DNA from: Lysobacter solisilvae
Lineage (GTDB): Bacteria > Pseudomonadota > Gammaproteobacteria > Xanthomonadales > Xanthomonadaceae
DNA: 64,000 nt
Direction of reading: 5' to 3'
Assembly: GCF_016613535.2 (NCBI RefSeq)
Contig: NZ_CP071518.1
Coordinates: forward strand, 1,798,001-1,862,000
Shown: one piece after another, positions 7,883 through 16,530 of the stretch
Position numbering within the stretch: the stretch's first letter is position 1
Layout of the letters: each line of letters begins with the position of its first letter
Translations under genes and position numbers: made by a program
Notes under the pieces: model-generated
What the model was told of the DNA's origin: nothing
Database searches by the model: none
The model's input: the letters and a program-made list of their open reading frames with translations, nothing else

Positions 7883-10477
7883 TCAATCGTTGGCGCTGCT
7901 CGTAGCGAAGCCCGACAGCACCTGCGACGCAAAAGCTTCAGCATCCATTGGCCTGCCGAGCAGAAACCCCTGGAGGGTGTCGCAACGTAGCAACTGGAGC
8001 ATCCGAACCTGTTCCTCGGTCTCCACGCCTTCCCCAGTCACTCGCATGCCCAGCGCATGCGCAAGCTCAATGATCGCGCCGGAGATCGCGGCGGCTTGCG
8101 GACCCTGTGTAAGAGCGCTGACAAAGCTGCGATCGATCTTGATCGCATCGATTGGGAGCCTCACGAGGTAGTTGAGAGAGGAATAGCCGGTTCCAAAATC
8201 GTCGATTTCGATTCGGCAGCCTAATGTGCGCAAGCCCTCCAGCGTTGAAATACTCCGAGTGATGTCCTCCATCAGGACGCTTTCCGTCACCTCGATGTCC
8301 AACGGCTGGTTACCGGCAAAGGGCTCCAGCAGGCGTTTGGCTTCCTCCAGAAAATCCTTGTGGCGCAGTTCGCGTACCGACACGTTGACGGCGACGCGAA
8401 GCGCTGGACGGTACGTGCGCCGCCAATGCAGGGCGGTCCGGAGAGCTTGCGCCATGACCCACGCGCCAACCGGCACGATCAATCCGCTCTCTTCCAGAGC
8501 TGGAATGAAATCCTGCGGGGAGACCAGGCCCTCTCGGGGATGACGCCAGCGCAGAAGGGCCTCGGCACCTGCAAGCCGCCGGGTCGTTGCATCGAACTTG
8601 GGCTGATAGTGAAGCTCGAGTTCCTCGTGCTCCAAGGCTCGGCGTAGGTCTCGCTCCAAATCCAGTGCTCGGGCTATCCGCCCTTGGAGCACCTTGTCGA
8701 ACTCAGCGACGCGCTGACCTGCCTTGATCGCTGATGCCAGGGCGGAATTGGCGTTACGTTCAAGCTCTTCTGAATTACCGGCAACTCCGGGCGCGATACC
8801 CGCCCGAAGTGTTATGTGAATCAGCTCATCGCCAACGATAAAGCCGCTCGCTTCCAGATCTTCCAGGCGCGCATCAAGGTTGGCCGCCTCCGTCTGGAGG
8901 GTGTCGCCCTGCTCCCAGGTCAGGAGAAATATAGAGCCTTCAACATGGGCGGCGAAACCGCCCAGGGCGCCGAGACTCGCGCCCGCCCGTGCAAGGAGCT
9001 CATCTGCGAAAGCGCGGCCACGTGCGCTCGCAATACTGCCCAGGCGAGCGATCTTGACGGCCGCGACGACGATGGCCGTATTGGCGGGACGGCTGCCAAG
9101 ATGGTCCAGGAACGCGTGCCGGTTCGGCAGGCCGGATACTGGATGATGGAATGCGAGGTACCCCAACTGTTCGCGCTTCTCGAGAAATCGCAAGCCGAAG
9201 TCAATTTCATCAGCCAAGCGATGCAGCAATCCAATCTCGTCGATGTCGTACTCGAGCTCCTTGTCGGAGTACAGGTTCAAGAATCCCCATGGTCTTTCGC
9301 CAAGGGGTAACGCCACCTGCGAGCGAATGCCGCGCTCAATCATGTCCCTGGCAACGGCAAGATGACGTTCGCAATTGGCAAAATCGAAGACTCTCACTTC
9401 CCTGCACTCATTGGCAGCAACCTCGTCCGGGTGGTCTTTACCGCGCCCGTTCAAGTGCAGCTCGAAGATGGGACTCGAAGCAATCGCATCAAGCAGCTCG
9501 TGTGAACCACTACGTGCGACGATCGTAAACGAGTTGCTGTCGCCGACGCGTTCTGCGAGCAGGGCCGCCTTGAATCCTGCCTCCCTGACGGCCGTGTCGC
9601 AGGCGCCAGCCAGGAGTTCCTGACGGCTGTTGGCTCTAAGCGCGATGTTGCTGATCGCGCTCAAAACAGCGTGGATTCGGTTGACATGCTCAATCTTCTG
9701 GATGTTCTTGAGCTTTTCAGTCAGGTCTGGGCTGACGCCGCGGTATCCCGCAACCTTGCCGTGCTCGTCATAGGTGGCGACGCCAGTGCTCTCGAGCGTT
9801 TTCCAGTATTTGTCACGATGCAGCCACTGAAGGCGCCAGTTGGTGAAGGTGCCCCCAGTCCCGGCAATTTTCGGGAATTCCGCTTCAACTTCCTTCCGGC
9901 TGCCCTCGCTCAGCAATTCCGGCACATAGGCGCCGATCAAGCACGCGGGGTCATACCCCAGAATGGCTTTGACTGCCTGATTGGAATACATCAGTTTGAT
10001 GTTTCGATCGATTTCCCAGACCCAGTCCTTACTGGTCTCTGCGAACATCTGGAAGCGTTCCTTGCTTGCCGCAAGTTGATTCTGAAGAACTTCAATGTGC
10101 CTGCGCCGTTCGCATTCGGTTCGGACGGCGCGTTCAATCGTCCACGACAAGCGCACGAGATTCTGCTGCGCAACATAGTCCGCGGCCCCCTCATCCAATG
10201 CGCGGATAGCATCGTCTACGTCAGCCGAACGGCCAATGACGACCAGGGGCGTGCCGGCGCAAAACTCCGCGACGAGTTCCATCGCACGCTTGCGATCCAT
10301 GACCGGCGCTGCATCATCGAACAATACGGCGACCGGATCCGCCTCGCTCAACTGTTGCCGCATATCGCGTTCGCTGCCCGCGCTCAGCAGCCGGAAGTGT
10401 TGCGGTGCGCCACTGAGCGCATACGAGATCGCGGCCCTGGACTGGGGGTTGGCGACAATGAGAATGTCCGCGGACAT
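7883..10477 (-). CDS. Multidomain EAL protein (REC-like/PAS/GAF/degenerate GGDEF/EAL), c-di-GMP phosphodiesterase
   Basis: The 864-residue protein has these parts in order: a receiver-like domain (about 1-125); a PAS domain (about 130-255, KDWVWEIDRN); a GAF-like domain (about 270-415); a GGDEF-fold segment (about 425-600) that opens with SGLPNRHAFL but has no GGDEF signature; and an EAL domain (about 615-855). The EAL domain keeps Glu639 in EALLRW, VNVS, EVTES, DDFGTGYSS (Asp759-Asp760), IKID and GEGVET, so it should hydrolyse c-di-GMP. The degenerate GGDEF part may be regulatory. There are no membrane segments. The gene sits alone in a remnant-rich region flanked by palindromes. The sensed signal is unknown. 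Confidence 0.88.
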   Translation of the reverse strand: MSADILIVANPQSRAAISYALSGAPQHFRLLSAGSERDMRQQLSEADPVAVLFDDAAPVMDRKRAMELVAEFCAGTPLVVIGRSADVDDAIRALDEGAADYVAQQNLVRLSWTIERAVRTECERRRHIEVLQNQLAASKERFQMFAETSKDWVWEIDRNIKLMYSNQAVKAILGYDPACLIGAYVPELLSEGSRKEVEAEFPKIAGTGGTFTNWRLQWLHRDKYWKTLESTGVATYDEHGKVAGYRGVSPDLTEKLKNIQKIEHVNRIHAVLSAISNIALRANSRQELLAGACDTAVREAGFKAALLAERVGDSNSFTIVARSGSHELLDAIASSPIFELHLNGRGKDHPDEVAANECREVRVFDFANCERHLAVARDMIERGIRSQVALPLGERPWGFLNLYSDKELEYDIDEIGLLHRLADEIDFGLRFLEKREQLGYLAFHHPVSGLPNRHAFLDHLGSRPANTAIVVAAVKIARLGSIASARGRAFADELLARAGASLGALGGFAAHVEGSIFLLTWEQGDTLQTEAANLDARLEDLEASGFIVGDELIHITLRAGIAPGVAGNSEELERNANSALASAIKAGQRVAEFDKVLQGRIARALDLERDLRRALEHEELELHYQPKFDATTRRLAGAEALLRWRHPREGLVSPQDFIPALEESGLIVPVGAWVMAQALRTALHWRRTYRPALRVAVNVSVRELRHKDFLEEAKRLLEPFAGNQPLDIEVTESVLMEDITRSISTLEGLRTLGCRIEIDDFGTGYSSLNYLVRLPIDAIKIDRSFVSALTQGPQAAAISGAIIELAHALGMRVTGEGVETEEQVRMLQLLRCDTLQGFLLGRPMDAEAFASQVLSGFATSSAND

Positions 10478-10849
10478 TTGCGATGCGGCCTTCCTGGGTT
10501 ATGTCAGAATTGTGCGGCGCACATGAAACGTTCGTTATTGAGGAAAGCTATGCTGGCCGCTCCAATGCGTCCAGGCGGTCGACACAGTCTCTCCCGGCAT
10601 CACTACAGCACCGTGCGCAATGTCCGCTTCGGGTCGGAAGCAGTCGTTCGATCAGGCCACGTTAACCCCGGCATAGTCCGCTTTCGGCCGGAAGCGGAGC
10701 CCGCAGCCCGCGTAAGCGTGCGCACTTGTTTTGCCGTGGACGAAGTCACTCGCCCAGATAAAGTGGCCAGGTATCACGAGGCATCGCGATCTTTGCGGCC
10801 TCGTCAGCCCGCCGCCTCGATCGTTGTCACTCGCGGTGAAGCAACAAGC
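10478..10849. other. Non-coding region with two palindromic repeats
   Basis: These 372 bp hold the likely leftward promoter of the EAL gene and no supported ORF. Two copies of the tccgctt(t)cgg.c.gaagcgga palindrome occur at about 10621-10640 (imperfect) and 10676-10698. Local base composition is less GC-rich than in neighbouring core genes. Confidence 0.5.
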
Positions 10850-11231
10850 TCACCTCGTCATTGCCAGCATCGCGTCTTCGATGTTGGCGGCGAGGTCGGT
10901 GAATGAGTAATCGGCGTCGTGGCGGACACCGTTGATGAAGAATGTGGGCGTGCCGTTCACTCCGCTGCGCACACCACCCATGAAATCGGCCTGCACCTTG
11001 GGTGCGTGCAACCCCGAAGCCAGAGCTTCCTGGAATTCCTGGGCGGGCAGCTCAAGCGCGCTGACCAGCGTCAATAGCAACTCGGGACTGAGACGTGGCT
11101 GGTTGGCGAAGATGGCGTCATGCAACTCCCAGAAACGCCCATATCCTCCTGCGAATTCGGCCGTCTCCGCAGCCATGCCCGCCATCGGATGGACCTCGGT
11201 CAGTGGAAAATGCCGGAATACCTGAAAGCGG
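10850..11231 (-). pseudogene. 5'-truncated DsbA-family thioredoxin-like gene
   Basis: The open frame encodes FRHFPLTEVHPMAGMAAETA followed by a helical region and SGVNGTPTFFINGVRHDADY. This is the C-terminal two-thirds of a DsbA/FrnE-type oxidoreductase and includes the cis-Pro loop (GTPTF). The N-terminal beta strand and CxxC redox site that should precede it are absent. Homology begins at about 11231, and upstream codons are unrelated and run into the adjacent gene. It therefore cannot be a normal thiol oxidoreductase. It is another case in this block where only a gene's 3' part survives. Expression from an internal ATG at 11185 is possible but would lack the active site. Confidence 0.7.
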
Positions 11232-11271
11232 CTCCGGTTGCCGACTCTTGTAAGGCGGTCCTCAGCGCTCC

Positions 11272-11574
11272 CTAGCCCGGCAGCTTTGCTGCAAGCACGT
11301 CGACTTTCTCAATGGTCGGCGGCTCGGAAAATAGGTCTCCGGCCTTTTCCATCAAGGCCGCCGCAACCTTGCCGGAGAGATGCGCTTGCCGACCCGCGTC
11401 GTCGGGGAACGCATCAAAAATCCCGAAGCTTGTTGGCCCGAGACGAATCCCAAACCAGGCGATCGTCGCGGGCTCCTCCATGACGAGTGGGAGACCGCTC
11501 TTCAGGAAGCCCTCGACCTCACTCTCTTTCCCGGCTTTCGCTTCCAGGCGAACGAATAACGCGACCTTGACCAT
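11272..11574 (-). CDS. Antibiotic biosynthesis monooxygenase (ABM) domain protein
   Basis: This 100-residue single-domain protein has the ferredoxin-like ABM pattern: an opening beta strand MVKVALFVRLEAKAG, a helix with KESEVEGFLKS, a central WFGIRLGPTSFGIFDAF strand pair and a helix with AAALMEKA. ABM proteins are small cofactor-free monooxygenases or quinone-modifying enzymes acting as dimers. The substrate cannot be told. The ATG at 11574 has a GGGAG site about 9 bp upstream. It is flanked by a truncated DsbA-like gene downstream and palindromic repeats upstream. It appears intact and is probably the only complete small enzyme gene in this decayed stretch. Confidence 0.8.
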   Translation of the reverse strand: MVKVALFVRLEAKAGKESEVEGFLKSGLPLVMEEPATIAWFGIRLGPTSFGIFDAFPDDAGRQAHLSGKVAAALMEKAGDLFSEPPTIEKVDVLAAKLPG

Positions 11575-11769
11575 GAGCTGGCTCCCTGTTCTTGCAACGA
11601 GATCCCCAACCTACGCTCATTTGCAATCTCGCACGTGATGGCTCATGTCCGCTTTGGGTCGAAAGCGAACACTCGAGCGTGAGTCCCGCCCGCGCCGTCA
11701 ACGTCCGCTTTCGGCCAGAAGCGGACTCACGCGCACGACCAACACCTGCCCAAGCGCTTCCAGTCCGAG
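11575..11769. repeat. Non-coding DNA with two palindromic repeats
   Basis: Two members of the tccgcttt.gg.c.aaagcgga family occur at about 11646-11670 and 11702-11727, about 55 bp apart. The right edge (from about 11750) already resembles sequence just downstream of the epimerase gene at 22160-22179. No ORF is supported. Confidence 0.55.
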
Positions 11770-11854
11770 TCACGCTCCGGACGCGCCCATTCGGATCAGG
11801 TGGATCGCCTCGCGATAGGGCAGGACCTGGAACCCCGGGAATCGGCGCTCGAAC
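11770..11854 (-). pseudogene. 3'-end remnant of an epimerase gene
   Basis: About 85 bp, starting at a stop codon at 11770-11772 and reading leftwards, match the last ~28 codons of the epimerase gene at 22180-23115 (the FPEFEVMTYREGINLIRKG end). The match includes the segment gacgcgccc-ttcggatcagg and the sequence just past the stop. Similarity breaks at about 11855, where sequence matching the NRPS upstream region begins. The remaining 90% of the gene is absent. Confidence 0.75.
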
Positions 11855-11856
11855 CT

Positions 11857-12288
11857 GCAAGTGTTGCCGCCCGGGCGGAGCCCTATCCCCCATTCGGGTG
11901 CGTTGGACAGTATGAGTAGCCCTCCCGGGCCACCGCGCGCCGGCCTCGTCGGCCGCGGCCGGTATTCGGAATCGGGCGCGACAGAGGGGGTGTGGGCCTA
12001 TGTCGACAGCAACCGGCGAGATGGAACTTGCGCTTGCAGTTCGAACAGCAACTTGCCGGGATCTGGCGCTCGCTGCTGGGTCTGGAGCGGGTAGGCCGCG
12101 ACGATCGCTTCTTTGAACTCGGTGGCGATTCCTTGACGGCGATGCGGACCGTCACCCGGATCGAAGCGCTGACCGGCGTCAGGCTCACGCTGCGGCAACT
12201 GGTCTCCGGCAGCCTGGGTACGCTGGCAGAACACGTGGTCGAGAGTTGCCGGCCTCGCGCGGCATGGGATTCCTGACCGCTCCGGGGT
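11857..12288 (+). pseudogene. Internally deleted NRPS gene copy (upstream region, 5' tip and thiolation-domain 3' end)
   Basis: Sequence from 11857 parallels the region upstream of the NRPS gene at 23731 (gcccgggcggagcccta, cccattcgggtgcgt). The start codon at 12000 and the first codons (MSTATGEME) are kept. The match then jumps to codon ~531 of the full gene (FEQQLAGIWRSLLGLERVGR) and continues through the thiolation motif LGGDSL to the 3' end. The jump shifts the frame, and a one-base loss near 12245 changes the C-terminus. The 3' part is close to the intact copy at nucleotide level. A 94-codon frame from a GTG at 11992 covers a complete thiolation domain and could in principle be expressed. 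Confidence 0.85.
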
Positions 12289-12360
12289 GAGCGGCTACGA
12301 CCCCCAGGACGTATCACCCAGGCCGAAGTTTCGCCTGCGGCCGGATGCGGACGGCCAGCG

Positions 12361-14037
12361 CTACGCGGCGCGCGCCACGCGGGAAACGATATCGAGCGCG
12401 ACCGCTTCGGCCGTGCGGATGCCATCGACGCCGGCGGACAGGATGCCGCCCGCGTAGCCCGCGCCTTCGCCGGCCGGAAACAGGCCGCGCGTGTTGAGGC
12501 TGTGGCCGTCCTCGCCACGGGTGATGCGCACCGGCGAGGACGTGCGGGTCTCCACGCCGGTCAGCACCGCGTCGTGCATCGCGAAACCGCGGATCTGTTT
12601 TTCGAACGCCGGCAGCGCCTCGCGGATCGCGGCGATCGCGTACTCGGGCAGCGAGGGCGCCAGGTCGCCCAGGCGCACGCCGGGCTTGTAGGAGGGCAGC
12701 ACCGTGCCGAAATCGCTCGACGCCCGACCCTTGAGGAAATCGCCCACCAGCTGGCCCGGCGCTTCGTATTCGCCGCCGCCCAGCTCGAACGCACGCGCTT
12801 CCCAGTGCCGCTGCAGCTCGATGCCGGCGAGCGGGCCCTGCCCGTAGGGCGCGAAGTCCTCCGGCGTGATGCCGCAGACGATCGCCGCGTTCGCGTTGCG
12901 CTCGTTGCGCGAGTACTGGCTCATGCCATTGGTGACCACGCGCCCGGGCTCGCTGGCCGCGGCGACCACGGTGCCGCCCGGGCACATGCAGAAGCTGTAC
13001 ACCGAGCGGCCGTTGCGGCAGTGGTGCACCAGCTTGTAATCGGCCGCCCCGAGCAGCGGATGGCCGGCCTGCGCGCCGAAGCGGGCGGTGTCGATCAGCG
13101 ATTGCGGATGCTCGATGCGGAAACCGATCGAAAAGGGTTTGGCTTCGACGAACACGCCGCGCCCGTGCAGCATGGCGAAGGTGTCGCGCGCGCTGTGGCC
13201 CAGCGCCAGCACGACGTGGTCGGCGCGCAGCTGCTCGCCGCCCTCCAGCGTCACGCCGCGCACGTGGCGCGTGCCGGCGCTGTCGGTCTCGACCAGCAGG
13301 TCGTCGACGCGCTGGCTGAAGCGGATCTCGCCGCCCAGCGATTCGATGGTGGCGCGCATCTGCTCCACCATCGACACCAGGCGGAACGTGCCGATGTGCG
13401 GCTTGCTGACGTAGGCGATCTCCTCCGGCGCGCCGGCCTTGACGAACTCGTCGATCACCTTGCGCCCGTAGTGTTTCGGGTCGCTGATCTGGCTCCACAG
13501 CTTGCCGTCGGAGAACGTGCCCGCGCCGCCTTCGCCGAACTGCACGTTGGATTCGGGGTTGAGCACCTTCTTGCGCCACAGGCCCCAGGTGTCCTTGGTG
13601 CGCTCGCGCACGGCCTTGCCGCGCTCCAGCACGATCGGGCGGAAGCCCATCTGCGCGAGCACGAGGGCGGCGAACAGGCCGCACGGTCCCATGCCGATGA
13701 CCAGAGGACGCAGCGGCAGCTTTTCCGGCGCGCGCGCCACGAACTTGTAGTTCGTGTCCGGCGTGATCATCACCTTGCCGCCGTCGCCGGCGCGCGCGAA
13801 CTCCGCGGCTTCGCCGTCCAGCTGCAGCCGCCGCAGGATGTCGGCTTCGCGCGGGGTGTCCACGTCGACCGAATAGATCAGCACGATCGCGCCGCGCCGG
13901 CGCGCGTCGTAGCTGCGCTTGGCGACGGTGTAGCCGGCCAGCTCGTCGGCGGCGATGCCCAGCCGCGCCAGGATCGCCTCGCGCAGCGCCGCCTCGGGGT
14001 GGTCCAGGGGCAGCTTGAGGTCGGTCAGTCGAAGCAT
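12361..14037 (-). CDS. FAD/NAD(P)-dependent dehydrogenase-like oxidoreductase
   Basis: The 558-residue protein starts at the ATG at 14037 (MLRLTDLKLPLDHPE). An N-terminal ~105-residue domain precedes a Rossmann dinucleotide-binding motif, GMGPCGLFAA, at residues 115-124. Further features are LERGKAVRERT, GEGGAGTFSDGKLW, CMCPGGTVV and a C-terminal FAD-binding end, GLFPAGEGAGYAGG. This is the COG2509-type family of uncharacterised FAD-dependent dehydrogenases, widespread in bacteria. The reaction is unknown. It is a single leftward gene next to the remnant island. A diverged copy of its last ~41 codons lies at 7295-7419, so the gene was once part of a duplicated segment. Confidence 0.88.
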   Translation of the reverse strand: MLRLTDLKLPLDHPEAALREAILARLGIAADELAGYTVAKRSYDARRRGAIVLIYSVDVDTPREADILRRLQLDGEAAEFARAGDGGKVMITPDTNYKFVARAPEKLPLRPLVIGMGPCGLFAALVLAQMGFRPIVLERGKAVRERTKDTWGLWRKKVLNPESNVQFGEGGAGTFSDGKLWSQISDPKHYGRKVIDEFVKAGAPEEIAYVSKPHIGTFRLVSMVEQMRATIESLGGEIRFSQRVDDLLVETDSAGTRHVRGVTLEGGEQLRADHVVLALGHSARDTFAMLHGRGVFVEAKPFSIGFRIEHPQSLIDTARFGAQAGHPLLGAADYKLVHHCRNGRSVYSFCMCPGGTVVAAASEPGRVVTNGMSQYSRNERNANAAIVCGITPEDFAPYGQGPLAGIELQRHWEARAFELGGGEYEAPGQLVGDFLKGRASSDFGTVLPSYKPGVRLGDLAPSLPEYAIAAIREALPAFEKQIRGFAMHDAVLTGVETRTSSPVRITRGEDGHSLNTRGLFPAGEGAGYAGGILSAGVDGIRTAEAVALDIVSRVARAA

Positions 14038-14226
14038 GCGGTGCGTCCGGTGGCGGGGGTCATCGCCGTCATTGGGGGCAGGGGTACCGCGCATTGAGCG
14101 CGGTGAAGCGCCGATGGCGGTGAGCCGATGGGCGGGAAGCCGTTGGCCGGCGGGCCGACGGCCGGGGATGTCCGCGCGGGGGCACCAATTTACTGGATGA
14201 GCCGGGACCTGTGTCCGCGGCGCCGG

Positions 14227-15120
14227 CTACCAGCGCGCGGCCTGGAACGCGTCAACCAGGAAATCCACCAGGTGCCGCGTCTTGAGCGGCAGGTGCTTGC
14301 GCGTGGGGAAGACCGCGAAGATGCCCAGCTCGATGGAGTGGTAGTCCGGCATCAGCTGGACCAGCGCGCCGCTCCGCAGGTCCGCGCCGACCAGGAAGTC
14401 GGGCTGCAGGATGATGCCCTGGTCCTCGAGCGCGGCGGCGCGGCAGGTGTCGCCGCTGTTGGTGCGGATGCGCGGCCTGACCCGCACGCCGGCTTCACCG
14501 TCCGGGCCCGTGAAGCGCCAGTCGTCGCCGCCCGACCAGTAGCTGTAGGCGAACACCTGGTGGTCCGCGAGCTCGCGCGGGTGGGTCGGGGTGCCGTGCT
14601 GTTCCAGATAGCCTGGTGACGCGCACAGGACGATCCGCGTCGTCGCCAGGCGCCGGCTGACCAGTTGCGAGTCGGGCAGGCGGGTGATGCGGATGGCGAC
14701 GTCGTAGCCCTCGTCGACCAGGTCCACCACGCGGTCGTTGAGGGTGAGGTCGAGCGACACCTTCGGGTGGGCGGCGATGAAGCGCGGCCACAGCGGCGCC
14801 AGGTGCAGGTTGCCGAAACTCACCGGCGCGTTGATGCGCAGCAGGCCGGCGGCCTCGCCGCCGCTGGCCGTCGTGGCCGCTTCCAGCTCCTCGAACGCGG
14901 CGACCAGTTCGGCGGCCTGGGCGTGGAAGCGCTGGCCGTCGTCGGTCAGCGAGAGCCGGCGGGTCGTGCGGTGCAGCAGGCGCACGCCCAAGTGCTCCTC
15001 CAGTTCGGCCACGTGCCGGGAGATGGCCGCCTTTGACAGGGAGGTGGCGTCGGCCGCGCCGACGAAGCTGCCGGCCCGCACGACGGCCAGGAAGCTGGAG
15101 AGCTGCTGCAGGTCGAGCAT
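14227..15120 (-). CDS. LysR-family transcriptional regulator
   Basis: The 297-residue protein starts at the ATG at 15120, preceded by GGGAG. Residues 1-60 form the winged-helix DNA-binding domain (LSSFLAVVRAGSFVGAAD, then KAAISRHVAELEEHLGVRLL). Residues about 90-295 form the periplasmic-binding-like effector domain. It belongs to the CrgA/AaeR-like branch by sequence style. It is divergent from doxX with a 104-bp shared region, so it probably controls doxX and possibly the downstream dioxygenase and esterase. The inducer is not evident; by family context a quinone or aromatic compound is plausible. Confidence 0.9.
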   Translation of the reverse strand: MLDLQQLSSFLAVVRAGSFVGAADATSLSKAAISRHVAELEEHLGVRLLHRTTRRLSLTDDGQRFHAQAAELVAAFEELEAATTASGGEAAGLLRINAPVSFGNLHLAPLWPRFIAAHPKVSLDLTLNDRVVDLVDEGYDVAIRITRLPDSQLVSRRLATTRIVLCASPGYLEQHGTPTHPRELADHQVFAYSYWSGGDDWRFTGPDGEAGVRVRPRIRTNSGDTCRAAALEDQGIILQPDFLVGADLRSGALVQLMPDYHSIELGIFAVFPTRKHLPLKTRHLVDFLVDAFQAARW

Positions 15121-15224
15121 CTGATTGTCTCCCATGCAGGAACAATCATTCACTCTAATCGATGTTTATCCCGCCGTGGTGGGTCAATACAGTGTGTCCA
15201 ACCCACCCCACCAGGACATTCACC
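15121..15224. promoter_or_regulatory. Divergent lysR/doxX control region
   Basis: The 104 bp between the two start codons contain an AT-richer patch (attcactctaatcgatgttt, about 15149-15168) that would suit a LysR operator and the facing promoters. No single operator can be called with confidence. Confidence 0.45.
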
Positions 15225-15623
15225 ATGAACGCATCGCTCTCGCTGCTCGGCCGTATCGGCCTCTCGCTGATCTTCATCATTTCCGGCTGGGGCAAGATCG
15301 CCGGCTTCGACGCCACCCAGGGCTACATGGAATCGGTCGGGGTCCCCGGCGCGCTGCTGCCGCTGGTCATCGCGCTGGAACTCGGTGGCGGCCTGGCGAT
15401 CGCCGCCGGCGCCTTCACCCGCTGGGTCGCGCTGGGCCTGGCCGCGTTCTCGCTCGTCGCGGCGCTGATCTTCCACGCCAATCTGGGCGACCAGATGCAG
15501 GCGATCATGTTCTGGAAGAACTTCGCCATCGCCGGCGGCTTCCTGCTGCTGGCGGCGAACGGCCCGGGCCCGCTGAGCGTGGACGCCCGCTTCCCGCGCC
15601 GGCGCGCGCTCGCGGCGCGCTGA
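15225..15623 (+). CDS. doxX: DoxX-family membrane protein
   Basis: This 132-residue protein has four hydrophobic segments (about residues 8-26, 44-64, 70-90, 100-118). It has the DoxX opening LGRIGLSLIFIISGWGKIAGF and a middle LELGGGLAIAAG. The family includes quinol-oxidase-associated subunits and uncharacterised stress-related membrane proteins. The start at 15225 was chosen because the hydrophobic helix begins just after it. It is divergent from a LysR regulator and followed 115 bp later by a YgiD-like dioxygenase gene, an arrangement common in proteobacteria. A role in quinone/thiol redox stress is inferred. Confidence 0.88.
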   Translation: MNASLSLLGRIGLSLIFIISGWGKIAGFDATQGYMESVGVPGALLPLVIALELGGGLAIAAGAFTRWVALGLAAFSLVAALIFHANLGDQMQAIMFWKNFAIAGGFLLLAANGPGPLSVDARFPRRRALAAR

Positions 15624-15738
15624 TCCGGCACCCCGCGACGCCACCGGACGCAGCACGGTCTTCGAGTGGAGACCGTGCCTGCCCACTGCATTGATCGACA
15701 CCGCCGCGGACGCGAGGTCCGCGGCATCGGAGCCTGCC

Positions 15739-16530
15739 ATGTCACGTCCCCCTGCCTTGTTCGTCTCCCACGGCTCGCCGATGTTCGCCATCGAGCCCGG
15801 CCTGGCCGGCCCCGAGCTGGCGCGCCTGGGCCGCACGCTGGACCCGATCACGGCCATCGTCGTGGTGTCCCCGCACTGGCAGACGCGCGGCGTGCGCGTG
15901 ACGGGCGCAGCCTCGCTCGACACCATCCACGACTTCGGCGGCTTCCCGGCCGCGCTGTACGAACTGCGCTATCCCGCCCATGGCGCCCCGCAGCTGGCCG
16001 ATGCCGTGGTCGGCCTGCTGGCCCGCCACGGCTTCGACGCGGCGGCCGACCTCACCCGCGGGCTCGACCACGGCGCCTGGGTGCCGCTGCGCTACCTGCG
16101 GCCGCAGGCGGACGTGCCCGTGCTGCAGGTGTCGCTGCCGCACGACCTGGATGCCGCCGGCGCGCTGCGACTGGGCCGGGCGCTGGCGCCGCTGCGCGAG
16201 CAGGGCGTGCTGGTGATCGGCTCGGGCAGCCTTACCCACAACCTCTACGAGTTCCGGCAGCGCATCGACGATCCGGAATACGCGCAGGCCTTCGTCGACT
16301 GGATCGCCGATGCGGTGGCGCGCGGCGACGTGGAGGCGCTCGTGGATTACCGCGAACGCGCCCCGCACGCCGCCCGCGCGCACCCGACGCAGGAGCACTT
16401 CCTGCCGCTGCTGGTCGCGCTCGGGGCCAGCGACGCGACGGACCGTCGCCGACGCATCGAAGGCGGCATGACCCATGCGGTGCTGTCGATGGATGCCTTC
16501 GCGTTCGGGGTGGCGGAGGAAGCGGCGTGA
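15739..16530 (+). CDS. ygiD: YgiD-type class III extradiol (DODA-like) dioxygenase
   Basis: The 263-residue protein matches the LigB/DODA family: ALFVSHGSPMFA (His11), VVSPHWQTRGV (His46), DHGAWVPL (His111) and a late SLTHNLYEF. These histidines are the expected metal ligands. The E. coli homologue opens catechol-type rings such as L-DOPA using Zn or Fe. The start at 15739 follows a GGAG site. It overlaps the next gene by 4 bp (GTGA), so dioxygenase and esterase are translationally coupled. It is probably part of the LysR/doxX transcription unit, though a separate promoter in the 115-bp gap is possible. Confidence 0.88.
   Translation: MSRPPALFVSHGSPMFAIEPGLAGPELARLGRTLDPITAIVVVSPHWQTRGVRVTGAASLDTIHDFGGFPAALYELRYPAHGAPQLADAVVGLLARHGFDAAADLTRGLDHGAWVPLRYLRPQADVPVLQVSLPHDLDAAGALRLGRALAPLREQGVLVIGSGSLTHNLYEFRQRIDDPEYAQAFVDWIADAVARGDVEALVDYRERAPHAARAHPTQEHFLPLLVALGASDATDRRRRIEGGMTHAVLSMDAFAFGVAEEAA

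Noticed and set aside
12289..12360. Continuation of a functional NRPS gene after 12288
   Set aside because: The sequence after the remnant's end only parallels the 3' flank of the intact copy (around 25570) for a short way and then diverges; no domain follows.
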